DNA from: Acinetobacter piscicola
GTDB taxonomy: Bacteria > Pseudomonadota > Gammaproteobacteria > Pseudomonadales > Moraxellaceae
DNA length: 64,000 nucleotides
Assembly (NCBI RefSeq): GCF_002233755.1
Contig: NZ_KZ268704.1
Location: 240,474 to 304,473, forward strand
Reading direction: 5' to 3'
Below are positions 18,010 through 26,676 of this stretch, piece after piece; positions within the stretch are counted from its first letter, which is position 1, and every line of letters starts with the position of its first letter. The notes beneath the pieces are model-generated. The model was not told the DNA's origin, searched no databases, and worked only from the letters and a program-made list of their open reading frames with translations. The translations under genes were made by a program, and so were the position numbers.

Positions 18010-18426
18010 TTAGTGAATATGGGTAATTCGACCATTAGCATCATGGTGTACAGTTGCAACTTTTTGTAAACGCGACATTTTCAGTTCCTGCGTATCTAAG
18101 TTGAATGACCGAGCATATTCTTCAGTACTTTTATCTTTAGCTTGTGCTTTGGTTTTTGATGGGATGAAATGACTCCATAACCATAAAGAAACGGCGCAAG
18201 CCAATAAAGCAGTAAAACCATTCTCTAAAACATGCGCAAGCGTACCAAAAAAATGTTCAATTAAATGTGGCTTTTGTACTGAAATATACCCAATTAGAAT
18301 CACCAAAGGACGCCAAAGGAATAACCAAAATCCCCATAGCATTGCCGTTGTCGTATTGGATAGATAGCGTCTGTGCCAAGGCAATTGATCACGTACATCT
18401 ATAATCAAAGTTTCAGTTTTCATCAT
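18010..18426 (-). CDS. pgaD: PgaD, PNAG synthase accessory subunit
   Basis: 138 aa with two membrane helices (about 27-48 and 68-88) and a short basic cytoplasmic tail, as in PgaD, which binds PgaC and (in E. coli) forms part of a c-di-GMP receptor that activates synthesis of poly-beta-1,6-N-acetylglucosamine. Called mainly from size, topology (LPWHRRYLSNTTTAMLWGFW before helix 1) and position directly after pgaC (23-base gap). A membrane GGDEF enzyme at 9618 could supply c-di-GMP, but that is speculation. Confidence 0.85.
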   Translation of the reverse strand: MMKTETLIIDVRDQLPWHRRYLSNTTTAMLWGFWLFLWRPLVILIGYISVQKPHLIEHFFGTLAHVLENGFTALLACAVSLWLWSHFIPSKTKAQAKDKSTEEYARSFNLDTQELKMSRLQKVATVHHDANGRITHIH

Positions 18427-18449
18427 TGTTTCTCTATGACTTATATGAT

Positions 18450-19715
18450 TTAGTCATCATGTCGCATTCCACGATCAGGACTTACCCATCGTGCTCTCTT
18501 ACCACTGCCACGCAGCAAAACCTTTGGAAATGCGATGATGCTTGCAGTCACTGTAATCAGCCAAAAAACAATTGGATACCAAATCATCCAGTAAAAGTTT
18601 TTAGCTAAATTTGATTCGTAACGACTATCCATCCATTTGCTAATTGCAAATTGTAGTAGACAAGTCGTGCCGAGTAAAATTCCTGTTCCCATTGGGAGTA
18701 ACGGTGAACTTACGACAGGAAAACCGGCATAAGGTAAAACCCAATGCAAAATCCATAAGATCACCATAAACAACATTAAATATGACCAAACTAGCGTGAG
18801 ACATAACTCGATAATGAGTGGCCATAAAAAATTCAATTTCGGTTTAAAAAGCACATCAATATTTTTGATTAATACCTGTGCGCCACCCATTGCCCAACGC
18901 AGACGTTGTTTCCATAAACCATTAAAGGTTTCTGGCATTAAAATCCAAACCAAAGCATTCGGTTCAAATCTCACATCCCAACCAGCTCGATGCAATTTCC
19001 ACGTGATATCAATATCTTCAGTTAGCATATTCGGTGACCAATAACCCACCTCATGCACTGCACTTTTACGAAATGCAGTAATTACACCTGACACTGTAAA
19101 CAAACGACCAAAAGTTCTTTGAGCACGTTTGATCATACCGACAATCGAAGAAAATTCCCCAACCTGAATACGCCCAAGTAAAGTCGAACGTGTTCGAATA
19201 CGAGGATTACCTGTAACGGCTGCAACTGATGGATTTTGTAAAAAATGGCGAATCATCCATTGCGCAGCATGTTGGTCTAATAAAGCATCACCATCGATAC
19301 CAATTAAATATTCTGCATCTGTTAATAGACTACCCGCCTGTAAAGCCATCGCTTTACCTTGGTTTTCAGCCAAATGAACAACACGTAATTTCTCATGTTT
19401 TTCAGCCAAAGCATTGAGAATCTCTGCTGTTCGATCCGAACTTCCATCATTAATTGCAATGACTTCAAAGTTTGGATAATTTAGATTCAGTGCATGAGTA
19501 ATGGTTTCGACAGCGTTATCTTGTTCATTAAAACAAGGAATCAACACCGCAACCAAAGGATATTCAGACAATGCCTCTGGTTGTTTATATGGGGGCTCTT
19601 TACGCTCTTTCCAATAGAAAATGAGTGCACCGATCATCCACAAATACGACATGAACAGTGGATAATAAAAGATAAAGTTTAGTATTGACTGCCAAAGATG
19701 CTGAAATGAATGCAT
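18450..19715 (-). CDS. pgaC: PgaC, PNAG-polymerising glycosyltransferase
   Basis: Family 2 glycosyltransferase that polymerises UDP-GlcNAc into beta-1,6-GlcNAc at the inner membrane. 421 aa: one N-terminal membrane helix, then a GT2 domain with the processive motifs NDGSSD (Asp90), DGD (141-143), TEDID (232-236) and QRLRW (270-274), then three or four C-terminal membrane helices. All catalytic residues expected for a hyaluronan/cellulose-type synthase are present. Starts 7 bases after pgaB. Confidence 0.93.
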   Translation of the reverse strand: MHSFQHLWQSILNFIFYYPLFMSYLWMIGALIFYWKERKEPPYKQPEALSEYPLVAVLIPCFNEQDNAVETITHALNLNYPNFEVIAINDGSSDRTAEILNALAEKHEKLRVVHLAENQGKAMALQAGSLLTDAEYLIGIDGDALLDQHAAQWMIRHFLQNPSVAAVTGNPRIRTRSTLLGRIQVGEFSSIVGMIKRAQRTFGRLFTVSGVITAFRKSAVHEVGYWSPNMLTEDIDITWKLHRAGWDVRFEPNALVWILMPETFNGLWKQRLRWAMGGAQVLIKNIDVLFKPKLNFLWPLIIELCLTLVWSYLMLFMVILWILHWVLPYAGFPVVSSPLLPMGTGILLGTTCLLQFAISKWMDSRYESNLAKNFYWMIWYPIVFWLITVTASIIAFPKVLLRGSGKRARWVSPDRGMRHDD

Positions 19716-19722
19716 ATGTCGC

Positions 19723-21756
19723 CTATGGAATCAAACGTGATGATTTAGAATCAAACACTTTACGCATTTCAGTGGCATCAGGATGATCTTGGATCGAATC
19801 ATCTGGATAGTAACCAACATGAATCACGCCTTGTTGATACAACGATTGAATGGTTTGAGTTAATTCCGCATTTGAAATTTTCTCATTGTTTCGCCAATTT
19901 ACTGCTTGCAATTCAAAAACTGTTTTCTTCATTCCATTCGGTTGCTGTTTCACTCGTTGCACCAAATCTCGATAAAATTTATCTTTATCAGGTGCTTGCT
20001 CCATGTATGGCATTGCCATAATGGCTGTAAAATCATAATTCTTAATCGATTGCTCTAAAGATTGTGCATACCAATTTTCAGAATACGCCGATAACGCAAC
20101 TTGTGCGTATAAATTACGTGCAGTTAATAAGAAGGGTTGGTAATAACGTACTTTTTGCGCTAAATCCAATGCAAATGAATCAATCGTTTGCGTTTTAAAT
20201 GCAGTCCATTTTTGCAGCTTTGCATCATCATTACGGATTTCAGCTAGATCTGTGGGTAAACCTATTTTTTGATACGCTTTGAGTGCTTCTGGACTCGCAT
20301 CTTCATAATCTGACAACGTCGCATCATCATGGAACAAGATTCCATCAAAAGTCGCCGACTTAGCCAAATCCTGATAAATCCCTTCAATGGTTTTACGTGC
20401 ATCTGCTGAATATGGGCTTAAACGAAGATAACCCATGTTTAAGTGATCTCCTGCTTTGGCTTGCTGAGTCACCACTAAATCTTTTGAAACTGGATTGGAT
20501 TGTGGCAACTCCCAAGCCAATAACGGCATCCAAGCATATAAACGACTGACTTGTGTACGCGTTTGAATTTGCCAAGCCACTCGGTTAAATAAGTCTGCAC
20601 GCATGGGTAAATAACGGTTTGGGAAATACACCATATCCGCAGAACCATTGGCATCTGGGTCAGAGAAAGCTTGTAAATAAACCGTTGTTACATGCATTTC
20701 ACGAATACGATCTAATAAATGTCCAAGATTACGTTCTTGCTGCACTGGATCTGGGTCGTAAATATAGTCCAAATCAACATGCATGATTTTTTGTGGGCGA
20801 TTATTGTCTGTGAAACCCATTTGACGACTTTGGATCTCTTGCGCCAAGGCATCCGTCGTCATACTACCTTCAACTAAAATTCGGTTGAGATGACCTAAAG
20901 ATTTTTCAATATGATCTGGGCCGTCATCTAAACTAATCGTAATCGGCATGCCTACTTTTTTTGCAATCGCCACGGCTTCCATATTGTATCGTCCATATGG
21001 CCATACCATGATACGTGGTGCTTTTAGACCATGTGCTTTTAAAACCTTATTATTTTTCTTTAAATCATTGTAAATACGATCTGCATAGGCTTGATCAGAC
21101 TCATACTGCTTCGTTTTAGGGTCATATTCACGAGTTGTCGCCGCAGGTTCGGAGTTCCCCTGTGGATTGCCTAAAATTCCACGATGCAAATTATAACTGT
21201 GACTACCAATTTCAACTAAACCACTATTTTGCATGGTTTTAAGTTCTTCCCATGTCAATAATTTACTGCGATCTAGCTTTTCATCACCAAATTGAACCAA
21301 TTGATTGGGCTTGGTTTCTAACCAGCTTCCAACCACAGACAAAACCACAGGGATTTTTCTTCGCTTGATAATCGGATAAGCATATTGATAAAAGGATTGA
21401 TAACCATCATCTACAGTGAGCAATACTGGTTTGGTTGGTAATTTAAACTTACCTTCTTTGGCACTAATGATCTGATTCACAGTCACAAAGTGATAGCCAT
21501 TTTTAATCAGCCAATCTAAATGCAATTCAAATTGCTTAGTCGTTACAGCATAGTCTGGAATAACTGCATTTTTTTCAGCTGTGATTTCGTGGTAACCAAT
21601 AATTGTCAGCGTATCTAAATTAATTTTAGGCGCTTCCTGCTCAACAGCTGTGTCTGGCAGTGCTTGGTTTTCTTCAGCAAAGGCACTATTTAAAAAGGAT
21701 GAAAATAATAGTGATGCGCACAACATTGCTGTAGCAGGAAAGTAACGAGTTACCAT
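19723..21756 (-). CDS. pgaB: PgaB, PNAG N-deacetylase/glycoside hydrolase
   Basis: Outer-membrane/periplasmic enzyme that partly deacetylates PNAG during export. The N-terminal deacetylase (family 4 esterase) domain has TVDDGYQSF (Asp116/117) and the metal-binding histidines in SHSYNLHRG (186, 191), with WPYGRYN after; the C-terminal hydrolase domain has YLQAFSDPDANG and FHDDATLSDYED. The frame opens at 21807, but the Met at 21756 (MVTRYFPATAMLCASLLF) begins the signal peptide. I see no lipobox Cys after the signal region, unlike E. coli PgaB. It is the first gene of this pga locus: the outer-membrane porin gene pgaA, normally directly upstream, is missing. Confidence 0.92.
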   Translation of the reverse strand: MVTRYFPATAMLCASLLFSSFLNSAFAEENQALPDTAVEQEAPKINLDTLTIIGYHEITAEKNAVIPDYAVTTKQFELHLDWLIKNGYHFVTVNQIISAKEGKFKLPTKPVLLTVDDGYQSFYQYAYPIIKRRKIPVVLSVVGSWLETKPNQLVQFGDEKLDRSKLLTWEELKTMQNSGLVEIGSHSYNLHRGILGNPQGNSEPAATTREYDPKTKQYESDQAYADRIYNDLKKNNKVLKAHGLKAPRIMVWPYGRYNMEAVAIAKKVGMPITISLDDGPDHIEKSLGHLNRILVEGSMTTDALAQEIQSRQMGFTDNNRPQKIMHVDLDYIYDPDPVQQERNLGHLLDRIREMHVTTVYLQAFSDPDANGSADMVYFPNRYLPMRADLFNRVAWQIQTRTQVSRLYAWMPLLAWELPQSNPVSKDLVVTQQAKAGDHLNMGYLRLSPYSADARKTIEGIYQDLAKSATFDGILFHDDATLSDYEDASPEALKAYQKIGLPTDLAEIRNDDAKLQKWTAFKTQTIDSFALDLAQKVRYYQPFLLTARNLYAQVALSAYSENWYAQSLEQSIKNYDFTAIMAMPYMEQAPDKDKFYRDLVQRVKQQPNGMKKTVFELQAVNWRNNEKISNAELTQTIQSLYQQGVIHVGYYPDDSIQDHPDATEMRKVFDSKSSRLIP

Positions 21757-22247
21757 AAATTTTAATACTCTATCATCATTGTTTAGACCTGAACTCATCT
21801 GTAGCATTCCATCATTGAAATACTAAAAATCCTTTTTCTAGACGAATTGAATCAAGCGTTTTACAACGATGATTTAAAAGAATAAAGCTGAAATGAATCT
21901 TAAAAAACAACTCTGAACAGAATTATTTCTTCGCGCCATTTAAACACTTTTAGAACAAAAATATTGTAGATGATTGTTAAATTATGCATATTTTATACAC
22001 ACAGAAAAAAATATATTGTGTTACGTTTCACATTATTTTCAATAAATTATTATCAAATAACAAAACAAAAAGCTTTGATTAGAAGCTTTTATTTAGATTA
22101 GAAACTTTTATAATGTTGAATTATGAGAAAAAATAAGCGCTCAGATCACAGCGAGTATAAATACTTTCACTTTTTTATTTACAAAAAAATAGAGACCACG
22201 ATGACCTCTATTTTTAGATTCTAATGCTATTTCAGCATAACAATCGA
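21757..22247. other. Intergenic region upstream of pgaB; no pgaA
   Basis: 491 bases without a gene on either strand. In other gammaproteobacteria a roughly 800-codon pgaA would occupy this place. I find no barrel-like coding remnant. It holds the pgaB promoter region and, at its far end, the FKBP terminator. Confidence 0.5.
22185..22215 (-). terminator. Terminator of the FKBP gene
   Basis: AAAAATAGAG (22185-22194) pairs with CTCTATTTTT (22206-22215); A-rich DNA on the left supplies the U-tract on the - strand. Lies about 33 bases past the stop at 22248. Confidence 0.65.
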
Positions 22248-22586
22248 TTAATCACGTGTTTTTACATCAAACAATTCAATTTCAAAAATGAGGTTTGAGT
22301 TTGCTGGAATCACCTTACCCATTTTGCGTTCACCATACGCCAAATGAGAAGGAACTATCAGCTTACGCTTACCGCCTACTTTCATTCCCATAATGCCCTG
22401 ATCCCAACCTTTAATCACACGGCCAGTACCAATCACGGTTTCAAAATAATTGCCACGGTCGATTGAAGAATCAAATTTTGTACCATCTTCTAACCAGCCA
22501 GTATAATGTGTCGTGATTAAAGCACCTTTTACCGCTTCTTTCCCTTCACCAATTTTTAAATCAATGATTTCTAATTCATTCGACAT
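22248..22586 (-). CDS. FKBP-type peptidyl-prolyl isomerase
   Basis: 112 aa single-domain FKBP, cytoplasmic (no signal peptide), with the family landmarks YTGWLEDGTKFDSSIDRG near residues 29-46, VIKGWDQGIMGMKVGGKRKL near 57-76, SHLAYGER and the closing NSNLIFEIELFDV. It catalyses cis-trans isomerisation of Xaa-Pro bonds. Own promoter and terminator; neighbours give no specific client. Confidence 0.93.
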   Translation of the reverse strand: MSNELEIIDLKIGEGKEAVKGALITTHYTGWLEDGTKFDSSIDRGNYFETVIGTGRVIKGWDQGIMGMKVGGKRKLIVPSHLAYGERKMGKVIPANSNLIFEIELFDVKTRD

Positions 22587-22740
22587 AGCAATTACCTAAA
22601 TTTTCAATTTTCTCGTTCGATTATAAACAGGTCTAAGAAAAAGTGCTGAATTCTGTGATTTTTGGACTTAAATTTTCAGCACTTGATGTATGAATTGATT
22701 TAAAAGATACAAGGCAAGCTCACAACTTTTAAATTTTAAA

Positions 22741-23095
22741 AGCCTTATTGTAACCTGAGCTTGGGATAAGATATGTTACCAACTATATGATACGAGGAAA
22801 CGTCAGTCGCATTGTTCGAGGCATGAGGAATATATTCCGCAAGATCTGTAATGTACTGTTTTTGCGACATATTAGGTACTTGATAGTATCTGTCGAGTTG
22901 GCGACTGACAAATGGTTTTGCCCTTGCGTGGCAGTGCCACTCATCCCGAAAGCCTTGCGAGGTAGTACCTCTCAGGTCGAACCTGAACAAGATTGAAATA
23001 TATTTCAAGCGAAGTGCAAGACGAAGTGGGTTAATCCTTGCATTTGACTTTAAACGGTAAGACTCCGCTGTGCCTGACCTATCTTTTCAATAACT
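22741..23095. repeat. Intergenic palindromic repeat element A
   Basis: GC-richer island in AT-rich DNA, packed with inverted repeats. Three units follow the form TTGC-[12-13 base palindrome]-TCA: on the - strand at 22821-22843 (core GGAATATATTCC, 22827-22838), and on the + strand at 22924-22947 (core GTGGCAGTGCCAC) and 22955-22974 (core GAGGTAGTACCTC). It also has CAGGT-CGA-ACCTG (22973-22985), the perfect palindrome TTGAAATATATTTCAA (22993-23008), and a 9-base long-range pair GTCAGTCGC (22802-22810) with GCGACTGAC (22901-22909). Resembles a REP/BIME-type element. Related units occur at 63456-63590. Confidence 0.6.
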
Positions 23096-23122
23096 TACAT
23101 CAAAGTTTATTCCGAACTGACG

Positions 23123-23653
23123 TTATTTTAACTGCGTCCATTCAATAACCGCTTGAGCATGATCACCAATCAATGTCCATTCACCATCCATTACATTCAA
23201 CTGTAATTGCATAGTTCTTTCACATAATTGTTGAATGGCAGCCGTCGTCTGCTCAGACAATTGCCAAACTTCAACATTGGACAATGTTTTAAGCTTTGAA
23301 CTACGTTTATACCACTCTGCTACTGCTGAACCATAAGCAATAACAGCAACGTGTTTACAACGTGCAGCCGCTTTTTTAACTTTATCTTCATCTGGCAAAC
23401 CAACTTCAATCCATTTCACCAATTGACCTGTTAAATCTTTTTCCCACAGCGCAGGCTCATCAGTTTCAAATAAATCTTTGGTAAATTCCAACTGCTCATC
23501 TGCAAAACGTGCATAAGCTAAAATTCGAACCATTAAACGTTCAATGGTTTCAGATGGATGCAATGCCATGGTCAGCTGATAATCACCATATTGATGCACA
23601 TCCATATTGGCGATATTTAAATCTGCTTTATAAATCGTTGCTTTTAAAGCCAT
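23123..23653 (-). CDS. yaeQ: YaeQ family protein
   Basis: 176 aa cytoplasmic protein matching YaeQ throughout: MALKATIYKADLNIANMDVH start, ALHPSETIERLMVRILAYAR, WIEVGLPDEDKVKKAAARC and the LSEQTTAAIQQL stretch. The family has a PD-(D/E)xK nuclease-like fold (the E-x-G-x-P and W-I-E segments carry the acidic residues). The E. coli/Salmonella protein was linked to suppression of RfaH loss, but the reaction is unproven. Separated from the CobW gene upstream by 60 bases on the same strand. Confidence 0.88.
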   Translation of the reverse strand: MALKATIYKADLNIANMDVHQYGDYQLTMALHPSETIERLMVRILAYARFADEQLEFTKDLFETDEPALWEKDLTGQLVKWIEVGLPDEDKVKKAAARCKHVAVIAYGSAVAEWYKRSSKLKTLSNVEVWQLSEQTTAAIQQLCERTMQLQLNVMDGEWTLIGDHAQAVIEWTQLK

Positions 23654-23713
23654 GTTGAATCCAAAAAATAAGTTCTAAAATATGCCGCTCAGTCTATAAG
23701 ATTTTCAAACGAA

Positions 23714-24727
23714 TTACTGAGAATTTTCAGACCGATCAATTCGGCATTGTAAAAGTTGAGTTTCAAGGCTTTCCCAGTCACGATCCTGTTGCGTAATGAT
23801 CTCGACACGATTATCGATGCTTTCTTCAGCCGATTTATAGTTTAAGTTTTCAGGATTGAAATTAAAGCTCATCCAACCTTGATTGGTGTTAAAAATGCCT
23901 TTAATTCTTAACCAGTCTTTTTGTTCGCATAACGCATCCAATAAGTCATAAAAATCAAATTGCCAACGCTTGGAAAATTTCCAACCTGCAACCGTATAAC
24001 CATTGGAAGACTCTACATAGTGATATGGCAATTGCTTAATTACAGGTAAATCTTCAGTTGAATTGAGTTGTTTTTGAATATGAATCAAAGGCACAATTTT
24101 GCGTTGTATTCCTTGATGCGCAACATCAATTTGTTCAAGTTGAATGTTGCCATTTTCAGCCAATAACCATGTTTGAATATAAGCCAAATACTCATTTTTA
24201 AACTGATCTAATTGTTTTTGATCAAGTTCAGTCATCCTATCTGCATGAGAAACGACAACAATCTGTGCTGCTTTTAATTGATCTTGATAAAGTTCTTGTT
24301 GAATCCATGCTTCATCATGCAATCGAGAACCATCCACGACTGTAACCAAAGCCCGCATATCAATTTGAGACTGCCAATGTGGTTCTGTTAATTGTTCTAA
24401 AAGTTGCGCAGGATGTCCCAAACCAGTTGGTTCAATAAAAAGTCGATCGGGTTGTTTTTCCTGAATCAATCGAGATAAAGCAATTTGCATCGGTAATTGC
24501 CCTGCGCAACACAAACAACCACCTAAAAGTTCTTTGACTTCATAACCCTCTTCTTGCGGTAATAATTGCTGATCAATTCCTATTTGACCAAACTCATTCA
24601 TCAAGATTGCCCAAGTCTCTCCTTCAGGTTTTTGTTGTAATAAATGCTGTAATAATGTGGTCTTTCCCGCACCTAAAAAGCCAGAAATAATATGGGTCTT
24701 GACGACTTTTTGAGAAATAATTTTCAC
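23714..24727 (-). CDS. CobW/COG0523 family metal-chaperone GTPase
   Basis: 337 aa. Walker A GFLGAGKTTLL (residues ~16-26), the metal-binding CxCC motif in GGCLCCAG (~69-76), the Walker B region (FIEPTGLGHPAQLL), a guanine-specificity motif near SHADR, and the C-terminal CobW_C domain. COG0523 proteins insert or move zinc or other metals in a GTP-dependent way; subgroup and client are not evident. No Zur-type palindrome was found upstream. It may share a transcript with yaeQ (60-base gap). Confidence 0.88.
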   Translation of the reverse strand: MKIISQKVVKTHIISGFLGAGKTTLLQHLLQQKPEGETWAILMNEFGQIGIDQQLLPQEEGYEVKELLGGCLCCAGQLPMQIALSRLIQEKQPDRLFIEPTGLGHPAQLLEQLTEPHWQSQIDMRALVTVVDGSRLHDEAWIQQELYQDQLKAAQIVVVSHADRMTELDQKQLDQFKNEYLAYIQTWLLAENGNIQLEQIDVAHQGIQRKIVPLIHIQKQLNSTEDLPVIKQLPYHYVESSNGYTVAGWKFSKRWQFDFYDLLDALCEQKDWLRIKGIFNTNQGWMSFNFNPENLNYKSAEESIDNRVEIITQQDRDWESLETQLLQCRIDRSENSQ

Positions 24728-25178
24728 AGATACTACTCAAGTTGCAATGGACAGTTGCTATTAAAGATTGATATTAAAATTTGCTTAAAACCTATTAGCT
24801 ACAGTTGAGATTGTACAGACAAGATCAAGGGATTAATCTATTTTTGAAGTTAAAATGTTACAATTGATCTAAAATACAATTCAATTAAATAAGAAAATTT
24901 GCAGTTATTGTTTAATCCAAGTAACTACCCTGTTTGATTTTTAGCCATTTTTTAATATTTGAATACACTTAAATCATTGGAGAAATGCCGATTTCTCACA
25001 AAATTCTTACATAACACAGGCCTTTGTTTTAAACACGTAACTCAGACTGTTTCGCTTTGTTGATAAGGTTGCCGTATTTTCATTCAGCACTTAGCATGAG
25101 TTCACGCCTTGTAGCTCAGTCGATTCGGACTTTGCACTACTACAGGTTTTAATTTTTTAATAAATAAGGATGTCTCCA
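24728..25178. other. Intergenic region, promoter(s) only
   Basis: AT-rich, divergent between cobW-like and the small secreted-protein gene. A string TGTAGCTCAGTCGATTCGG (from ~25110) looks like the D-arm of a tRNA but has no acceptor or anticodon arm around it, so it is not a tRNA gene. Nothing else seen. Confidence 0.35.
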
Positions 25179-25427
25179 ATGAATTTAGTTAAAACGCTTT
25201 TAGCAACAACTTTTGCTTTGACTGCTGCAACGACAACTTTTGCAGCTTCTGAAAAAACAACCCAGTCTGCTGAAAGCAGCGAAAAAGTTATTGTTTCTAC
25301 ACAAGAGCAGCCAAGTGATGCAACCTCAGCAGAAGAAACAGCTGCTGGTTCATCAAACGCAAACCAACCTTCATCTGAAAGTGCGGCTGAAACACCAGCA
25401 ATGCCTACACCTAAAACTAAACAATAA
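25179..25427 (+). CDS. Small secreted low-complexity protein (82 aa)
   Basis: Signal peptide MNLVKTLLATTFALTAATTTFA, then about 60 residues of Ser, Glu, Ala, Thr, Gln and Pro with almost no hydrophobic residues: an intrinsically disordered exported peptide ending in TPKTKQ. I start at the second ATG (25179) because the ribosome site AAGGA is eight bases before it; the first ATG (25170) overlaps that site. Function unknown. Followed by two hairpins, the second a strong terminator. Confidence 0.65.
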   Translation: MNLVKTLLATTFALTAATTTFAASEKTTQSAESSEKVIVSTQEQPSDATSAEETAAGSSNANQPSSESAAETPAMPTPKTKQ

Positions 25428-25540
25428 TTGACTTTTGAGTTAACCAAAAAGATGAACGCTTTATCGTGAAAATGATGACTCCTCCAGAGTTCACGATGAT
25501 GAGCTGATCAGGTTTTTTTTCAAAGTAATCGTTAACATAG

Positions 25541-25575
25541 AAAGACTGTATCATTGCTGCGATACAGTCTTTTTA
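25541..25575 (+). terminator. Strong rho-independent terminator
   Basis: AAAGACTGTATC (25541-25552) pairs perfectly over 12 bases with GATACAGTCTTT (25561-25572), followed by TTT. An earlier hairpin (ATCGTGAA...TTCACGAT around 25463-25499, then eight T at 25513-25520) may terminate first. Confidence 0.8.
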
Positions 25576-25703
25576 TAATTAGTATCAGTCACTTAAATTT
25601 ATGATTAAAACAACTCATAGTATTTGAATTTCCACTATTTTGAATAATCTGGATAAATTTAAAATCCATTTTTTAAACCACATCCATTATTGAGTAAATA
25701 TCG

Positions 25704-26327
25704 CTAAACCGCCTGAATCCAGGCTACCCCTTTCACGGCATCACGCTGTTGAATCAACTGAATAAAAGGCTTAAATTCATCTAAATAGGGCACAATTTTA
25801 AAAGAGATGGCAAAGATCAGCCAGTATGCTAAAAACAAATCTGCGGCAGAAATTTGATGCCCCAGCAAATAAGGATTCGCTTGCTTTAGACCGACTTTGA
25901 TAAAGTTATAAATTGTTTCTTCTGTACCAAACCCTAGACTTCTTCTTCGTTCTTGAATCTGTTCTGTTGAAATACCTAAACTTTTGATATCCATAAATTC
26001 AGTCAAAGGTCCGTGGCAAAAGAATAACCATTTTAAATATTCTCCACGCTTGGGATCATTCAATGCGGGTGCAAAACCTTTCTCAATATATTTGTCTGCT
26101 AAATACGCAAAAATTGCAGGTGTCTCAGAAATCACAGAACCTTGATCCACCAAAAAAGGAATTTTAGCCATTGGATTCAACGCCAAATATTCAGGCTGAT
26201 TCAAGTCTTTATAATCCACTTGAATAATTTCGACTTGATCTTCGATATTCAATTCTTTTAATAAAGGTAAAATCGTATTTCCACGAGAATGTGTATTGGT
26301 ATAAAGCTTCATTGTTTTTGAATCCAT
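25704..26327 (-). CDS. Glutathione S-transferase family protein
   Basis: 207 aa (or 202 from the Met at 26312, MKLYTNTHSRGN, where the thioredoxin-like fold really begins). The N-terminal domain carries the glutathione-binding features NPMAKIPFLVDQG and SETPAIFAYLADKY; the all-helical C-terminal domain includes the N-capping pattern ISAADLFLAYWL. Cytoplasmic enzyme that conjugates or reduces electrophiles with glutathione; substrate unknown. Monocistronic. Confidence 0.88.
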   Translation of the reverse strand: MDSKTMKLYTNTHSRGNTILPLLKELNIEDQVEIIQVDYKDLNQPEYLALNPMAKIPFLVDQGSVISETPAIFAYLADKYIEKGFAPALNDPKRGEYLKWLFFCHGPLTEFMDIKSLGISTEQIQERRRSLGFGTEETIYNFIKVGLKQANPYLLGHQISAADLFLAYWLIFAISFKIVPYLDEFKPFIQLIQQRDAVKGVAWIQAV

Positions 26328-26676
26328 TTTTATCGTGTTTTGAGTATAATCAAAATATCGCTAAATTTGATTAATTTATATACATAAATGATGATTATAC
26401 CAATTCACTTAGATTATGGAGCTGAAGGTGCTATTTGGTATGCTCCTTTTGAATCGCCTACTGAAATTATTCATTTAAAAATTTTAGAACCATTGCAATC
26501 ACATCATTTCTTGATCTTTGCAATAACACACATACAAGCTCACTCGTAGTAAAGACTCTAGGGGTATTTTTCTGACTCGAATTATTTAATCATTAAGTTG
26601 CACTATTTATCACTTAAATCAGCTTGTAAAATTGATAAATAAAACCTGTCTTATAAAAATCAAGGAGAAAATACCA
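26328..26676. other. Intergenic region with a 53-codon open frame
   Basis: The frame 26388-26549 (+) reads MMIIPIHLDYGAEGAIWYAP and on to TEIIHLKILEPLQSHHFLIF. Its composition is protein-like, but there is no ribosome site before the ATG pair and no family I recognise, so it may be a fragment of a lost gene. The rest holds the promoters of the divergent GST and lipoprotein genes. Confidence 0.3.

Noticed and set aside
22745..23008. An 87-codon minus-strand open frame (LAEYIPHASNNATDVSS and DEWHCHARAKPF segments) inside element A
   Set aside because: It runs through the palindromic units, has no ribosome site, and its sequence follows the repeats. It is more likely an open frame created by the structured repeat than a gene.
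22741..23095. Element A as a CRISPR array or a riboswitch
   Set aside because: Units are palindromic and unevenly spaced without regular spacers, they lie on both strands, and the region does not precede a metabolic gene's start in the right orientation with a known aptamer core.
25108..25140. tRNA-like string TGTAGCTCAGTCGATTCGG
   Set aside because: Only a D-arm-like fragment; no acceptor stem, anticodon arm, T-arm or CCA around it.
26388..26549. 53-codon plus-strand open frame between the GST and lipoprotein genes as a gene
   Set aside because: No ribosome site, no recognised family; noted as part of the intergenic entry only.
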